DNA of 19,399 nucleotides from UBA3263 sp964554665. GTDB taxonomy: Bacteria > Bacteroidota > Bacteroidia > Bacteroidales > Muribaculaceae. Every line of letters starts with the position of its first letter. Position 1 is the stretch's first letter. Below the pieces are notes generated by a model. That model was not told where the DNA came from. It did not search any database and saw nothing but the letters and a program-made list of their open reading frames with translations. Shown here piece after piece: positions 1 to 8,569 of the stretch. Position numbers and translations under genes: made by a program. Location: the NCBI GenBank assembly GCA_964554665.1, contig CAZKPP010000038.1, forward strand, positions 1 through 19,399, given 5' to 3'.

Positions 1-43
1 AAACCAAAAATAAAGGAAGCGCGGCCGGGGGTCGCGCTTCCTT
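1..43 (-). terminator. Intrinsic terminator of the GH89 gene
   Basis: Bases 13-23 and 33-43 form a perfect 11-bp stem with a 9-base loop. Read on the minus strand, the stem is followed by a T-rich tract (complement of bases 1-12). It lies 18 bases beyond the stop codon of the minus-strand GH89 gene, where a rho-independent terminator is expected. Confidence 0.85.
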
Positions 44-60
44 GTTGAAGGGGAGGGGGA

Positions 61-3000
61 TTATCGGATGAAGATTTTGTGGCCGTTGCGGATGTAGAAG
101 CCGGGGCGGAGTGCGCCGCGAACGCGGCGGCCCTGAAGGTCGAAGGTTTGGTCTTCAACAGGGCGGTTGTTGTCGATGCTCTGGATTTCGGTGGCAATGT
201 CGTCGGTGACGTCGTAGGGAAAATGGTCGGCTTCCATGGTTTCCGGAGCTACGATGTAGGCCGAGTTGGCGGGAACGATGCCGCTTGCGTGGCGCACGAA
301 CTGCATGCCGTCGAGCTCATAATAGGGCTGGTCGAGGCTGATGGCGCTCGTTGTGCCGCGCAGCAGATTGTCGTTGATTCCGGCGGCCATTTTTCGTGTG
401 GTGGTGTTGGCGATTTCAAAGTCAGCCGAACCGCCGTAGGTAATCAGCGCGTGGCCGGCGGGAACTATGGTGCCGGGCTCGATGTTGAATAGCACGGCGC
501 CTTTTTCGTCTATGCTCTCTACGCCTTTAACCACTGCGTCTTCGCCAACAACTACGGCCACCGGGAAAGTGATTACGTGGGGCATGCCTGTTTCAACCGG
601 GGCCTGCAGGCTGCTAACCGGGCTGAAGCGGAAGCGGTGAGGCTCGTCGCCAACGCGGATTTCGTTTTCGTAGATGCCCAGGTGGGTTTCTTCGTCGAGC
701 GAGAAGTGTAGCGTGGGGTTGCCGTTGCCGTAGATGAGTTTATAGTCAAATTCGCCGTGATTCAGGCTAACGTTATTGCCGATGGCATTAAGGTGTGCGC
801 CCGAGTTGACGTGGGTCAGGTGTTTTTCAGCGCCTAACTGCCACAGGGAGTTGAAGTAGGTGTGGAAGTCGCCCGGAGTCACTTCGGTTTCTGTCAATTC
901 GTCGTTTACGATAACAGGAGCGGCACCGATGGCAATATCCGAGTCGGTTGTCAGCACAAACGGGGCGGCAAACAGACGGCCTTCGGGATAGGCGATGCAA
1001 TTGTTTTGGTTGTTGATGTCGTAGAGCACGCCGTCGGCTTCAACTGCATAGTCGGCGCCCGAGGCGAGGTGGATATTCTGCAGGTTCATGCAGCCGGCAA
1101 AGAGTTCGCCCTCGTTGTAGGGGAAGAAGATTTCTTCGCCTTCGAGGTGGATTTTCTCGATGTTGACGCCAACTGGAATTGAAGCGCAGAACGATTCGAT
1201 GCGGTTGAGCTTGTAGTTCGAAATTACCGACGATTGCGACTTGCCGTTGCAGCTAACGGTTACCGTGAGCGAGTAGTTGTTGCCGCCATCTTTATTATAG
1301 GCGAACGCAATGGTGAAATGCTGTGGATTGTCGTCGGAGGTGTCGGCGGTGTTAATCGGAACTTTGTCGAACGTGATTTCCTGGGCATTGCGCTTCAGAA
1401 TCAGGTAGCCGCCATGGTTGGTGCTGACCGGCAGATAAAGCTGGAAACCGCCGTTGTAGGTGGTGGCCGTAGCGTTTGTGCCGGTTGCGAAAAGGCCGCT
1501 GCCCCATTCGTTGAAGCCCTTGCCGTTGCTGCTCACTTCCATGGTCATTTGCCAGGGGGTGTTGCCGCTTAGGGCCTGCGGCAGAACCAGCGTGTGGTTA
1601 TTCTTGCCGGTGCCTTCGAGGGCGCTGTTGTAGTAGTGGTGGGCCAGGCGCGACGCGGGCAGGGTGATTCCGTGCAGGTCGGGGTGATTAACGAACATGG
1701 CGGGGTCGATGTCAACCACGCGGTCGCCGGTTTCTTCAATCGGGTCGCTCAGGTCGAGCTCGGGAATGCCCGATTCAATGGCTGCGGTCAGGCAGATAAC
1801 GTTTTCGTTATATGAATAGCGCCAGTCGAACTTCCAGCCGTCGATTTCCACCGGGTGGTAGCCCTCGGGTTGGTAGCGGAATTGGGCAACGTCGAGCAGG
1901 CCGGCGGGAACGTAGCCGGTGTTGGCGGCCACGGTGCCGGAATTGTGGCGTACAAAATATTCGCCTTCAAGCGCGTAGTAGGGGGTGTTGAGCACAAGGT
2001 CAACCGTAGTGCCGTCGAGCAGATCGGGAGTTTCGGCCGACGACTGCGACGTGATTTCAAAGGGCGCGACTGCACCTTCGATCAACACACCGGTGCCGGC
2101 GGGAATAATATGGCCGGGCATGATGTGGCTGATATAGCCGCCTTTGGTGCCTACTTTGTCGAGTGAGAACACTTCGGCTCCTTCAGGCACTACAACGTTT
2201 ACCGGAAAGGCTGCGGTGCGTATGCCGCTGCCGGGCACTGTCAGTTCCGACAAGGCGTAGAAGTCGAAGGTGAACTTGTCGGCACTCATGCCGGCGGGTG
2301 TCAGGTAGTGATTCTTATGGTCGGTGAACATAATTGAGGGCTCGCCTTCGTCGTAGACCAAAGAATAGGTAAACACTGCGTCGTCGGCCGACAGCTTGGT
2401 GCCGTTGGCGTCAACGCCCAGGCCAGAGTTGTAGTGAACGAGCGAGCCTTCCTGGTCGATGGTCCATAGCGTGTTCCAGTTTGTGGTCTGGGTGGTGGTT
2501 GTTATGCCGAGGTTGCTGAAAGTGTCGTCTTCTTTGAGCGGTGATGCGGTCAGCTCGTTGACGCCGTTGCCGGTTTTCAGCGAAAATGCGCCGCCGAGAA
2601 TGCGGCCTTCGGGGTAGGCGATGCAGTTAACGCCGGTCTTGTCGTAGATAACGCCCTTCTTCTCAACAGCATATTTATTGTCGCTGCTAACGCGGATGTC
2701 CATCAGGTTGCGGCACCCTAAAATCAGCTCGCCCGGAATTTCGGGCTCATCCGGTTGGGTGAAACTTACGCTAATCGACGAGCCTTGGGGCAGGGCGGTT
2801 GCGAAGCGGGCAATCGCCTTCATGTTCGCGGAGTTCGATATGGTTTTGGTAATCGACTCTCCTGCAGCGTTGGAAACGGTGAAGCGAGTTTGCTTGTTTC
2901 CGAGATATTCAACGGTTATTTTGAAATTTCCTACGGTAGAAATCGGAAAGTTGACGGCGCTGGCCGAGTCCCATTTAATGTCGATTTGTCCGTCGCTTTT

Positions 3001-6000
3001 CAGGTAAATCTGGCTCCAGCCGTTGCTGTAGTCATCGGCAAAGCCGTTATCGCCGTTGGCAAACAGAACCGAACCCCATTGGTTGTAAGATTTGCCGTTG
3101 TTATAGCCGGTAATTTTGATGGTAAACGGTTTGGCAAAATCAATCGGGGTGTTGGCCATTGCATAGTCCGTGCCGGCGTCATTTTTGAGCCAGGTAACGG
3201 TCTGGGCGCCGGTGCCGGCAACAGTGCCGACTTTGTTGATAACCTCGCCCTTCTTAACCAGTTGTTGGTCGGGGAGCACGAGGGAACGCAGCTGTTGATT
3301 GCCGGCAAACACTTCGGGCTTGATATATTTGATGTAGTTGATGCCGCTGTGGTGGGCCGACAGGTCAAGGTCGGGCTCGCCGGCTTCAATGAGTTCCGAA
3401 ATAAAGTATTCTTTGTCTTCATCAACGTCTACCGAAAACGTCCAGTGGTCGATTTCAATAGGCGCGCGCTCGAAAACCGCAGTGATGTCGGCGTTGTCGA
3501 AGGCTGTAAACATAATGGTGTTGCCATCCATCCACTCTTCGGGCAATATGCGGCCGTGAGAGTCCTCCCAGTGCAGCAGGCGAGTGCCGGGGTTGGGGAA
3601 GGCGGTGAGGATTACGGTTTCGCCGGGCAGGTAGACGTTGGTGGAGTTTTCGGTGCGCACGGTGCCGAGGTCCTCGTTGGCGCTCTTGACGGTAACGGTT
3701 GTGGGATATTCAACGCCCTTGTTAAGCTCAAGCAGAACTTCGTAGATAACGCGGTTGGTGGGAGCGTCGGGCTTAAATGCGCCCGGAGGATTAACCCACG
3801 AGCCGGGAGACTCGCTGTTGTCCATCCATGCGCCGTCGAAGCGCAGGCGAATGTGAGTGGTGCCGAGCGGGGTGTCGTAGGGGAGCATCACGTCGAAGCC
3901 GCCTTTGCCCACCGATGCGTCGCGGGTGTGATATGTGCCCTTTGTGCCGAGCAGTTCAGCGGAATTGATGTCGAAAATGCCGTCGGAATTCAGGTCGCAA
4001 TAGGCCGACAGGAACTGATATTCCATAGTGCCCTGGCCCTGATAGTTGAAGTGGAAGCTACCGCCGGGCGCTGCCTTGATGCGGTTGCTGACATAGTAGA
4101 AATGTTCGGCGGGGGGAGTGTTTGACTCGAAGAACGTTGTTGTTTCGCCGCCTTGAGTAACGCCCAGCGAAATCAGATACTGGCCGTAGGTGGTCATATC
4201 GGCCGGCGGGAAAGTGCCGCCGCTGAAACCGGGCACGCCCCATTTGTTGGGAATGAAGTGTGCGGTAAATTCTGCGGCCTCTTTGCCGTAATATTTCATC
4301 GGGTTGTCGTTGCCAACGTTATTGCCGTTGGCGTCTGTCCAGTGGTCGAAATCATATTTCTGAGTCGGGGTGGCAAGAATAACAACAACGTCGGTATTGG
4401 TAACGCTCAGGGCATTTGAGCCCTCGATGCTTACCGAACCCTTGGATGCGTCAGATGTTTTAACCGTTACGGTGCGCGGCTCGGTAATATCTTCGACTAT
4501 GCTGAGGGTATAGACGAACACAGTGCCGTCAGCCAGCGTAATCCTGCACTTGCGTTCGCCGATGGGAGCGTCGGCGGGAATTACGAAGCTGCCTTCCGGG
4601 TCGGTGGATTTTTCGGAGTCTTCATAGATGTTGCTCTTGTTGAAGTCGATGGCTATTTCTGCAACCTCAACGTCGGCAGCGAACCGGGGCAGATATTCCT
4701 GGTCGCGATATGCGCGGTCGATAACCTTCGACGATGCGTCGGTCGACATCATTCGCTGAATGTAATAGGTGTCGGCGTCGCCCGTAGCAGGGGTGAAGGG
4801 CAGGATATATTTCGGCAGCAGGCGCGAAGCAACTTCGCGGGTGCTCCCGGTGGGAACGGCATTGTAGGCGTCGGGGTTGGAGTGCGCCCAGTTCCATTCC
4901 CAGGAGAACCAGTTCTGGCCTTTCATCCCTTCGTCAAACCATTTTTTCCAGCGTGCATAGTAGAAGTCTTTCACCATGCCGCCCCATTGACGATAGGAAT
5001 AGTCGCGCAGACCACCGCCTTCGCTGACGCCTTGCGGGCCCCAGGTGGTGATTATGGTGCGGGCGTTGTTGAGCTCCAGCCAGTTGCGATCCGAAAGGGT
5101 GGTGCCGGGCACTTCGTCGGCCATTTTGCGGGCGCGTTCGGTCCAGTGGCCGAGCATGAAGTCGGAGTGGGTGCAGAGCAGTTCGTCAACGCCCAGCATC
5201 AGTTCCAAGAAAGCCTCTTTCAGTTCGTTGAAACGCTGGGTATTGCCTGCGCTGTTTGCGCGGTTCATTTCGCCGAGCAGCGACTTGGAGTAGTCGGTAA
5301 TTGCCTGGCGCACGAGGTCTACAAGGTCGTAGTCGTAGTTGTTGCCGCTCAGATTAGCATTGAGCAGCTTATAGGCTGCCGCTGCGGTTTTGTTTTGGTC
5401 GTAGAAGATTTCGCTACCGCCCCAGCTCGACACCTTATTTATGTTCAGGGCCGGACGACCGCACATAACGGCTTCGTGGGGGCCCTGGAGGTCTGACTGG
5501 CAGTCGAGGGCCGAGGTGCGCAAAAGGTCCCATGCCTCGCGCGCGTTGTCGTTATCCGACTGATAGCGGCGCTTGGCGTATTCGGCAACCCACTGTTTGG
5601 CGTCGGGTTTGGAGTCCATCCAGGGGAGTTCAAAGAGCAGGTCATACATTATCGGCGTCTGCTCGATGGCTTCGGGTGCTGCGCCGATGCCTTTTACGGA
5701 AGCTACGGTACGGGCATCGAAGTAGCCGTCGATAACCTTTTGAACGCGGCCGAAAAAGCCGGTGCGACCACCGAAGTTAAATATGGTCGAGTAAACCGTT
5801 TCGTGGCCGTTGTAGCTGCGGTAGGCGGGACGGCCGTCGGAGTAAAGGTCAAGAACTATCAGCTCGCCCACGGGAATGTTGCTCAGGCAGGTGCGCTGGG
5901 CGCCTGACCATTGCCAGGACTGGATAACCCACTTCGCATCGGGTTTGGCAGCGTGAAGTGCCGTGTTCATCTTCTGATAGCCGAGGCCGGGGTTGGCGGG

Positions 6001-6936
6001 CGCGGTGCCTCCTTCGTGGTAGGGGTCGATGGAGTAATATTTGCTTTCGCCCATTACCTCTTTGAGGCGCTTATAGTAGTTGGCGGATACGGTAGTGAAC
6101 TGGTCGCCGGTGGAGTCGACGATATAGGGGCGCTGGAATCCGCACCATTTGCCCTGGCTCGAAGCGGCGATTCCGGTCTTAGACGTGAAATTGCTCGGAA
6201 CCATGCCCGCAAAGCCCGGAAGAACCGGCTCGATGCCGAGCGAGCGCATGCGTTCGGTAATCTGACGGCCTAGCTGGGCTTGGCGGGTGTACCACCAGTC
6301 GGGGTTAGGACCGCCCCAGCCTTCGAGGTTGTTCATGCCGAACCAGGCCATGAATGACGGGCCGCCGACAAAGTCGTTGGCCTCATCCTTGCTGTAGCCG
6401 TAGTCTTCCATCAGGAATTTGCGCCAAACCTCTTCCAGGCCGATAATCTGCAGCGGCATGTTTATGCCGCGCAGGGCCATCCAGTCGATTTCTTCCTGCC
6501 AGCGGTCCCAGGTCCATGTGCTCATCGAGTAGCTGAACGTGCAGTAGTTCAGATAGTAGCGATATTGTGCCGAGGTGGTGTGTTCCTCGGTGCCCTGGGG
6601 CAGGGGGAAGCTGCTGATTGTTGTTTTCGGAAAGTTCCAGCAGAGGTTAAGGCCTACGGTATGGTTCAGATACCAGCCCAAACCGGCCGTGACGGCCGAT
6701 AGGGTAGTGCCCTTAATCCAGGGCTTGCCGTTTTTCGAAGAAATCTGAAACATTTCCGCTCCGGTGCCCGACACGTAGGTGTCGTCGACCGTAGTTTCGA
6801 TTTGCGAACCCGCGCCGCGACCGCCTATGCGGTCCAGTAAGTCGCTTACGCTCTGCGGGTTGTCTACTGCCGCCGACATCCACAAGGCTGAAAGCATGCA
6901 TAATCCGGCAGCAAATGAAATCCTAAGATTTTTCAT
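61..6936 (-). CDS. Secreted multidomain GH89 alpha-N-acetylglucosaminidase
   Basis: A 2291-residue exported glycosidase of family GH89 (NAGLU family), which removes terminal alpha-linked GlcNAc, known substrates being heparan-type chains and mucin GlcNAc-alpha-Gal caps. Residues 1-23 form a signal peptide. The NAGLU N-terminal, barrel and C-terminal domains occupy roughly 30-740. Aligned by eye to human NAGLU, the catalytic pair is E308 (motif DPYHEGG; human E316) and E422 (motif APEAIEQ; human E446), so it should be active. After this come an InlB-like beta repeat (~821-900), a GEVED-like module (~900-1075), a second InlB-like repeat (~1078-1160) and two homologous blocks starting near 1161 and 1697. 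The C-terminus (DLQGRRV, then GFYIRNG) resembles a Por/type IX sorting tail, suggesting surface display or release. It is far longer than human NAGLU (743 aa). No SusC/SusD genes are adjacent. A consensus promoter lies 34-64 bases upstream and a terminator follows. The substrate is inferred from the family. Confidence 0.93.
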   Translation of the reverse strand: MKNLRISFAAGLCMLSALWMSAAVDNPQSVSDLLDRIGGRGAGSQIETTVDDTYVSGTGAEMFQISSKNGKPWIKGTTLSAVTAGLGWYLNHTVGLNLCWNFPKTTISSFPLPQGTEEHTTSAQYRYYLNYCTFSYSMSTWTWDRWQEEIDWMALRGINMPLQIIGLEEVWRKFLMEDYGYSKDEANDFVGGPSFMAWFGMNNLEGWGGPNPDWWYTRQAQLGRQITERMRSLGIEPVLPGFAGMVPSNFTSKTGIAASSQGKWCGFQRPYIVDSTGDQFTTVSANYYKRLKEVMGESKYYSIDPYHEGGTAPANPGLGYQKMNTALHAAKPDAKWVIQSWQWSGAQRTCLSNIPVGELIVLDLYSDGRPAYRSYNGHETVYSTIFNFGGRTGFFGRVQKVIDGYFDARTVASVKGIGAAPEAIEQTPIMYDLLFELPWMDSKPDAKQWVAEYAKRRYQSDNDNAREAWDLLRTSALDCQSDLQGPHEAVMCGRPALNINKVSSWGGSEIFYDQNKTAAAAYKLLNANLSGNNYDYDLVDLVRQAITDYSKSLLGEMNRANSAGNTQRFNELKEAFLELMLGVDELLCTHSDFMLGHWTERARKMADEVPGTTLSDRNWLELNNARTIITTWGPQGVSEGGGLRDYSYRQWGGMVKDFYYARWKKWFDEGMKGQNWFSWEWNWAHSNPDAYNAVPTGSTREVASRLLPKYILPFTPATGDADTYYIQRMMSTDASSKVIDRAYRDQEYLPRFAADVEVAEIAIDFNKSNIYEDSEKSTDPEGSFVIPADAPIGERKCRITLADGTVFVYTLSIVEDITEPRTVTVKTSDASKGSVSIEGSNALSVTNTDVVVILATPTQKYDFDHWTDANGNNVGNDNPMKYYGKEAAEFTAHFIPNKWGVPGFSGGTFPPADMTTYGQYLISLGVTQGGETTTFFESNTPPAEHFYYVSNRIKAAPGGSFHFNYQGQGTMEYQFLSAYCDLNSDGIFDINSAELLGTKGTYHTRDASVGKGGFDVMLPYDTPLGTTHIRLRFDGAWMDNSESPGSWVNPPGAFKPDAPTNRVIYEVLLELNKGVEYPTTVTVKSANEDLGTVRTENSTNVYLPGETVILTAFPNPGTRLLHWEDSHGRILPEEWMDGNTIMFTAFDNADITAVFERAPIEIDHWTFSVDVDEDKEYFISELIEAGEPDLDLSAHHSGINYIKYIKPEVFAGNQQLRSLVLPDQQLVKKGEVINKVGTVAGTGAQTVTWLKNDAGTDYAMANTPIDFAKPFTIKITGYNNGKSYNQWGSVLFANGDNGFADDYSNGWSQIYLKSDGQIDIKWDSASAVNFPISTVGNFKITVEYLGNKQTRFTVSNAAGESITKTISNSANMKAIARFATALPQGSSISVSFTQPDEPEIPGELILGCRNLMDIRVSSDNKYAVEKKGVIYDKTGVNCIAYPEGRILGGAFSLKTGNGVNELTASPLKEDDTFSNLGITTTTQTTNWNTLWTIDQEGSLVHYNSGLGVDANGTKLSADDAVFTYSLVYDEGEPSIMFTDHKNHYLTPAGMSADKFTFDFYALSELTVPGSGIRTAAFPVNVVVPEGAEVFSLDKVGTKGGYISHIMPGHIIPAGTGVLIEGAVAPFEITSQSSAETPDLLDGTTVDLVLNTPYYALEGEYFVRHNSGTVAANTGYVPAGLLDVAQFRYQPEGYHPVEIDGWKFDWRYSYNENVICLTAAIESGIPELDLSDPIEETGDRVVDIDPAMFVNHPDLHGITLPASRLAHHYYNSALEGTGKNNHTLVLPQALSGNTPWQMTMEVSSNGKGFNEWGSGLFATGTNATATTYNGGFQLYLPVSTNHGGYLILKRNAQEITFDKVPINTADTSDDNPQHFTIAFAYNKDGGNNYSLTVTVSCNGKSQSSVISNYKLNRIESFCASIPVGVNIEKIHLEGEEIFFPYNEGELFAGCMNLQNIHLASGADYAVEADGVLYDINNQNNCIAYPEGRLFAAPFVLTTDSDIAIGAAPVIVNDELTETEVTPGDFHTYFNSLWQLGAEKHLTHVNSGAHLNAIGNNVSLNHGEFDYKLIYGNGNPTLHFSLDEETHLGIYENEIRVGDEPHRFRFSPVSSLQAPVETGMPHVITFPVAVVVGEDAVVKGVESIDEKGAVLFNIEPGTIVPAGHALITYGGSADFEIANTTTRKMAAGINDNLLRGTTSAISLDQPYYELDGMQFVRHASGIVPANSAYIVAPETMEADHFPYDVTDDIATEIQSIDNNRPVEDQTFDLQGRRVRGALRPGFYIRNGHKIFIR

Positions 6937-6969
6937 GTGTGATTAAGGAGTTTGATTCTATATAATGTG

Positions 6970-7000
6970 CAAATCTACGAATTTATTTCGTAACCTCAAA
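6970..7000 (-). promoter_or_regulatory. Bacteroidota-type promoter for the GH89 gene
   Basis: On the minus strand, TTTG (7000-6997), a 19-base spacer and TAGATTTG (6977-6970) match the Bacteroidota primary promoter TTTG-N19-21-TAnnTTTG. The start codon is 33 bases downstream of the box. No Shine-Dalgarno sequence is present. Confidence 0.75.
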
Positions 7001-7007
7001 ATCAGCT

Positions 7008-7039
7008 TTTGCATATCTCAAATTTTATTCGTAACTTTG
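7008..7039 (+). promoter_or_regulatory. Bacteroidota-type promoter for guaB
   Basis: TTTG (7008-7011), a 20-base spacer and TAACTTTG (7032-7039) match the Bacteroidota sigma factor consensus. The guaB ATG is 36 bases downstream. It lies back to back with the GH89 promoter; the two -33 elements are only 7 bases apart. Confidence 0.8.
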
Positions 7040-7075
7040 TGTGCAATTTAACACCCTAAAACAACCTTTTTAGAT

Positions 7076-8554
7076 ATGTCGTTTATTGCCGATCGAGTGA
7101 AAATGGACGGTCTCACTTTCGATGACGTCCTGTTGATTCCCGCCTATTCCGAAGTGCTTCCGCGCGATGTGAGCCTCAAAACCAAGTTTTCACGCAACAT
7201 TACTTTGAATGTGCCGTTGGTTTCGGCCGCCATGGACACTGTTACCGAAGCTCCCTTGGCAATTGCCATTGCCCGCGAAGGCGGTATCGGCGTTATTCAT
7301 AAAAACATGTCGATTGCCGAGCAGGCCCGTCAGGTACACGCAGTAAAGCGCGCCGAAAACGGCATGATTACCGACCCCGTGACCATTCAGGCCGGCGCCA
7401 CCGTGGCCGATGCCCTGGCAATGATGGAGGAATATCACATCGGCGGCATTCCCGTAGTCGACGGCGACCGCAAGCTCGTTGGTATCGTTACCAACCGCGA
7501 CCTCCGTTTTGAAACCGATTCCACCCGCCCCATCGAGGAAGTTATGACCCGCGATAATCTGGTAACCACCTCGCAGTCGACCGACCTCGAAGAAGCGGCC
7601 CGCATTCTTCAGCAACATAAAATCGAAAAACTCCCCGTTGTTGACTCCGAAGGCCGCCTGCTCGGACTGGTAACCTACAAAGACATCACCAAGGCCAAGG
7701 ACAAACCCATGGCCTGCAAAGATAAATACGGCCGCCTGCGCGTTGCCGCCGGCATCGGCGTGACTGCCGACTCGCTTGAGCGCGCTACCGCCCTGGTTGA
7801 GGCCGGAGTTGATGCCATAGTCATCGACACCGCCCACGGCCACTCGGCCGGCGTTGTGCGCACCCTGCGTCAGGTCAAGGATAAGTTCCCGCAGATCGAC
7901 GTTGTTGTGGGCAACATCGCTACCGGCGAAGCCGCCAAATATCTGGTTGACAATGGCGCTGACGGCGTTAAGGTCGGCATCGGCCCCGGCTCGATTTGCA
8001 CAACCCGCGTGATTGCCGGTGTTGGCGTTCCGCAGCTCTCGGCTGTTTACGACGTTGCCAAGGCCCTCGACGGCACTGGTGTGCCCCTGATAGCCGACGG
8101 CGGCATTCGCTATAGCGGCGACATCGTCAAGGCCCTGGCTGCCGGCGCCTATTGCGTAATGCTCGGCGGCATGCTCGCCGGCGTTGACGAAACCCCCGGC
8201 GACACCATTATCTACAACGGCCGTAAATACAAGGCATATCGCGGCATGGGCTCGCTCGAAGCTATGGAAAAAGGCTCCAAAGACCGTTATTTCCAGGGCA
8301 ACGTTTCCGATGCCAAAAAGCTCGTGCCCGAAGGCATTGCTGCCCGTGTGCCCTACAAAGGTTCGCTCTATGAGGTTGTTTATCAAATGCTTGGCGGCCT
8401 CCGCTCCGGCATGGGCTACTGCGGCGCTCCGAATATCGACGCCCTGCACTCGGCCAAGTTTACCCGCATAACCAATGCCGGTGTTGCCGAGAGCCACCCC
8501 CACGACGTTGCAATCACTTCGGAGGCTCCCAACTATTCAGCTAACGCAAATTGA
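7076..8554 (+). CDS. guaB: IMP dehydrogenase
   Basis: A 492-residue inosine-5'-monophosphate dehydrogenase, which oxidises IMP to XMP with NAD+, the committed step of guanine nucleotide synthesis in the cytosol. The catalytic loop GIGPGSICTTR is intact with the nucleophile Cys308, and the IMP phosphate-binding and flap sequences (IADGGIRYSGD, YRGMGS) are visible. Two CBS domains sit at about residues 94-205, inserted in the barrel as is usual, with the typical GGIPVVD and KLPVVD motifs. Length and N-terminus (DGLTFDDVLLIP) are standard. It has its own promoter and is followed after 15 bases by the prolyl isomerase gene, so the two are probably co-transcribed. Confidence 0.98.
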   Translation: MSFIADRVKMDGLTFDDVLLIPAYSEVLPRDVSLKTKFSRNITLNVPLVSAAMDTVTEAPLAIAIAREGGIGVIHKNMSIAEQARQVHAVKRAENGMITDPVTIQAGATVADALAMMEEYHIGGIPVVDGDRKLVGIVTNRDLRFETDSTRPIEEVMTRDNLVTTSQSTDLEEAARILQQHKIEKLPVVDSEGRLLGLVTYKDITKAKDKPMACKDKYGRLRVAAGIGVTADSLERATALVEAGVDAIVIDTAHGHSAGVVRTLRQVKDKFPQIDVVVGNIATGEAAKYLVDNGADGVKVGIGPGSICTTRVIAGVGVPQLSAVYDVAKALDGTGVPLIADGGIRYSGDIVKALAAGAYCVMLGGMLAGVDETPGDTIIYNGRKYKAYRGMGSLEAMEKGSKDRYFQGNVSDAKKLVPEGIAARVPYKGSLYEVVYQMLGGLRSGMGYCGAPNIDALHSAKFTRITNAGVAESHPHDVAITSEAPNYSANAN

Positions 8555-8569
8555 TTTTACATTGAAGCT

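Noticed and set aside
2755..4125. 456-codon open frame on the plus strand across the GH89 gene
   Set aside because: It is a shadow of the minus-strand reading frame, with no domain, promoter or sensible protein composition.
7190..8503. Long (437-codon) open frame on the minus strand across guaB
   Set aside because: It is antisense to an unmistakable IMP dehydrogenase, and its composition (Gly/Ala/Asn/His-rich) is that of a mirrored GC-rich gene.
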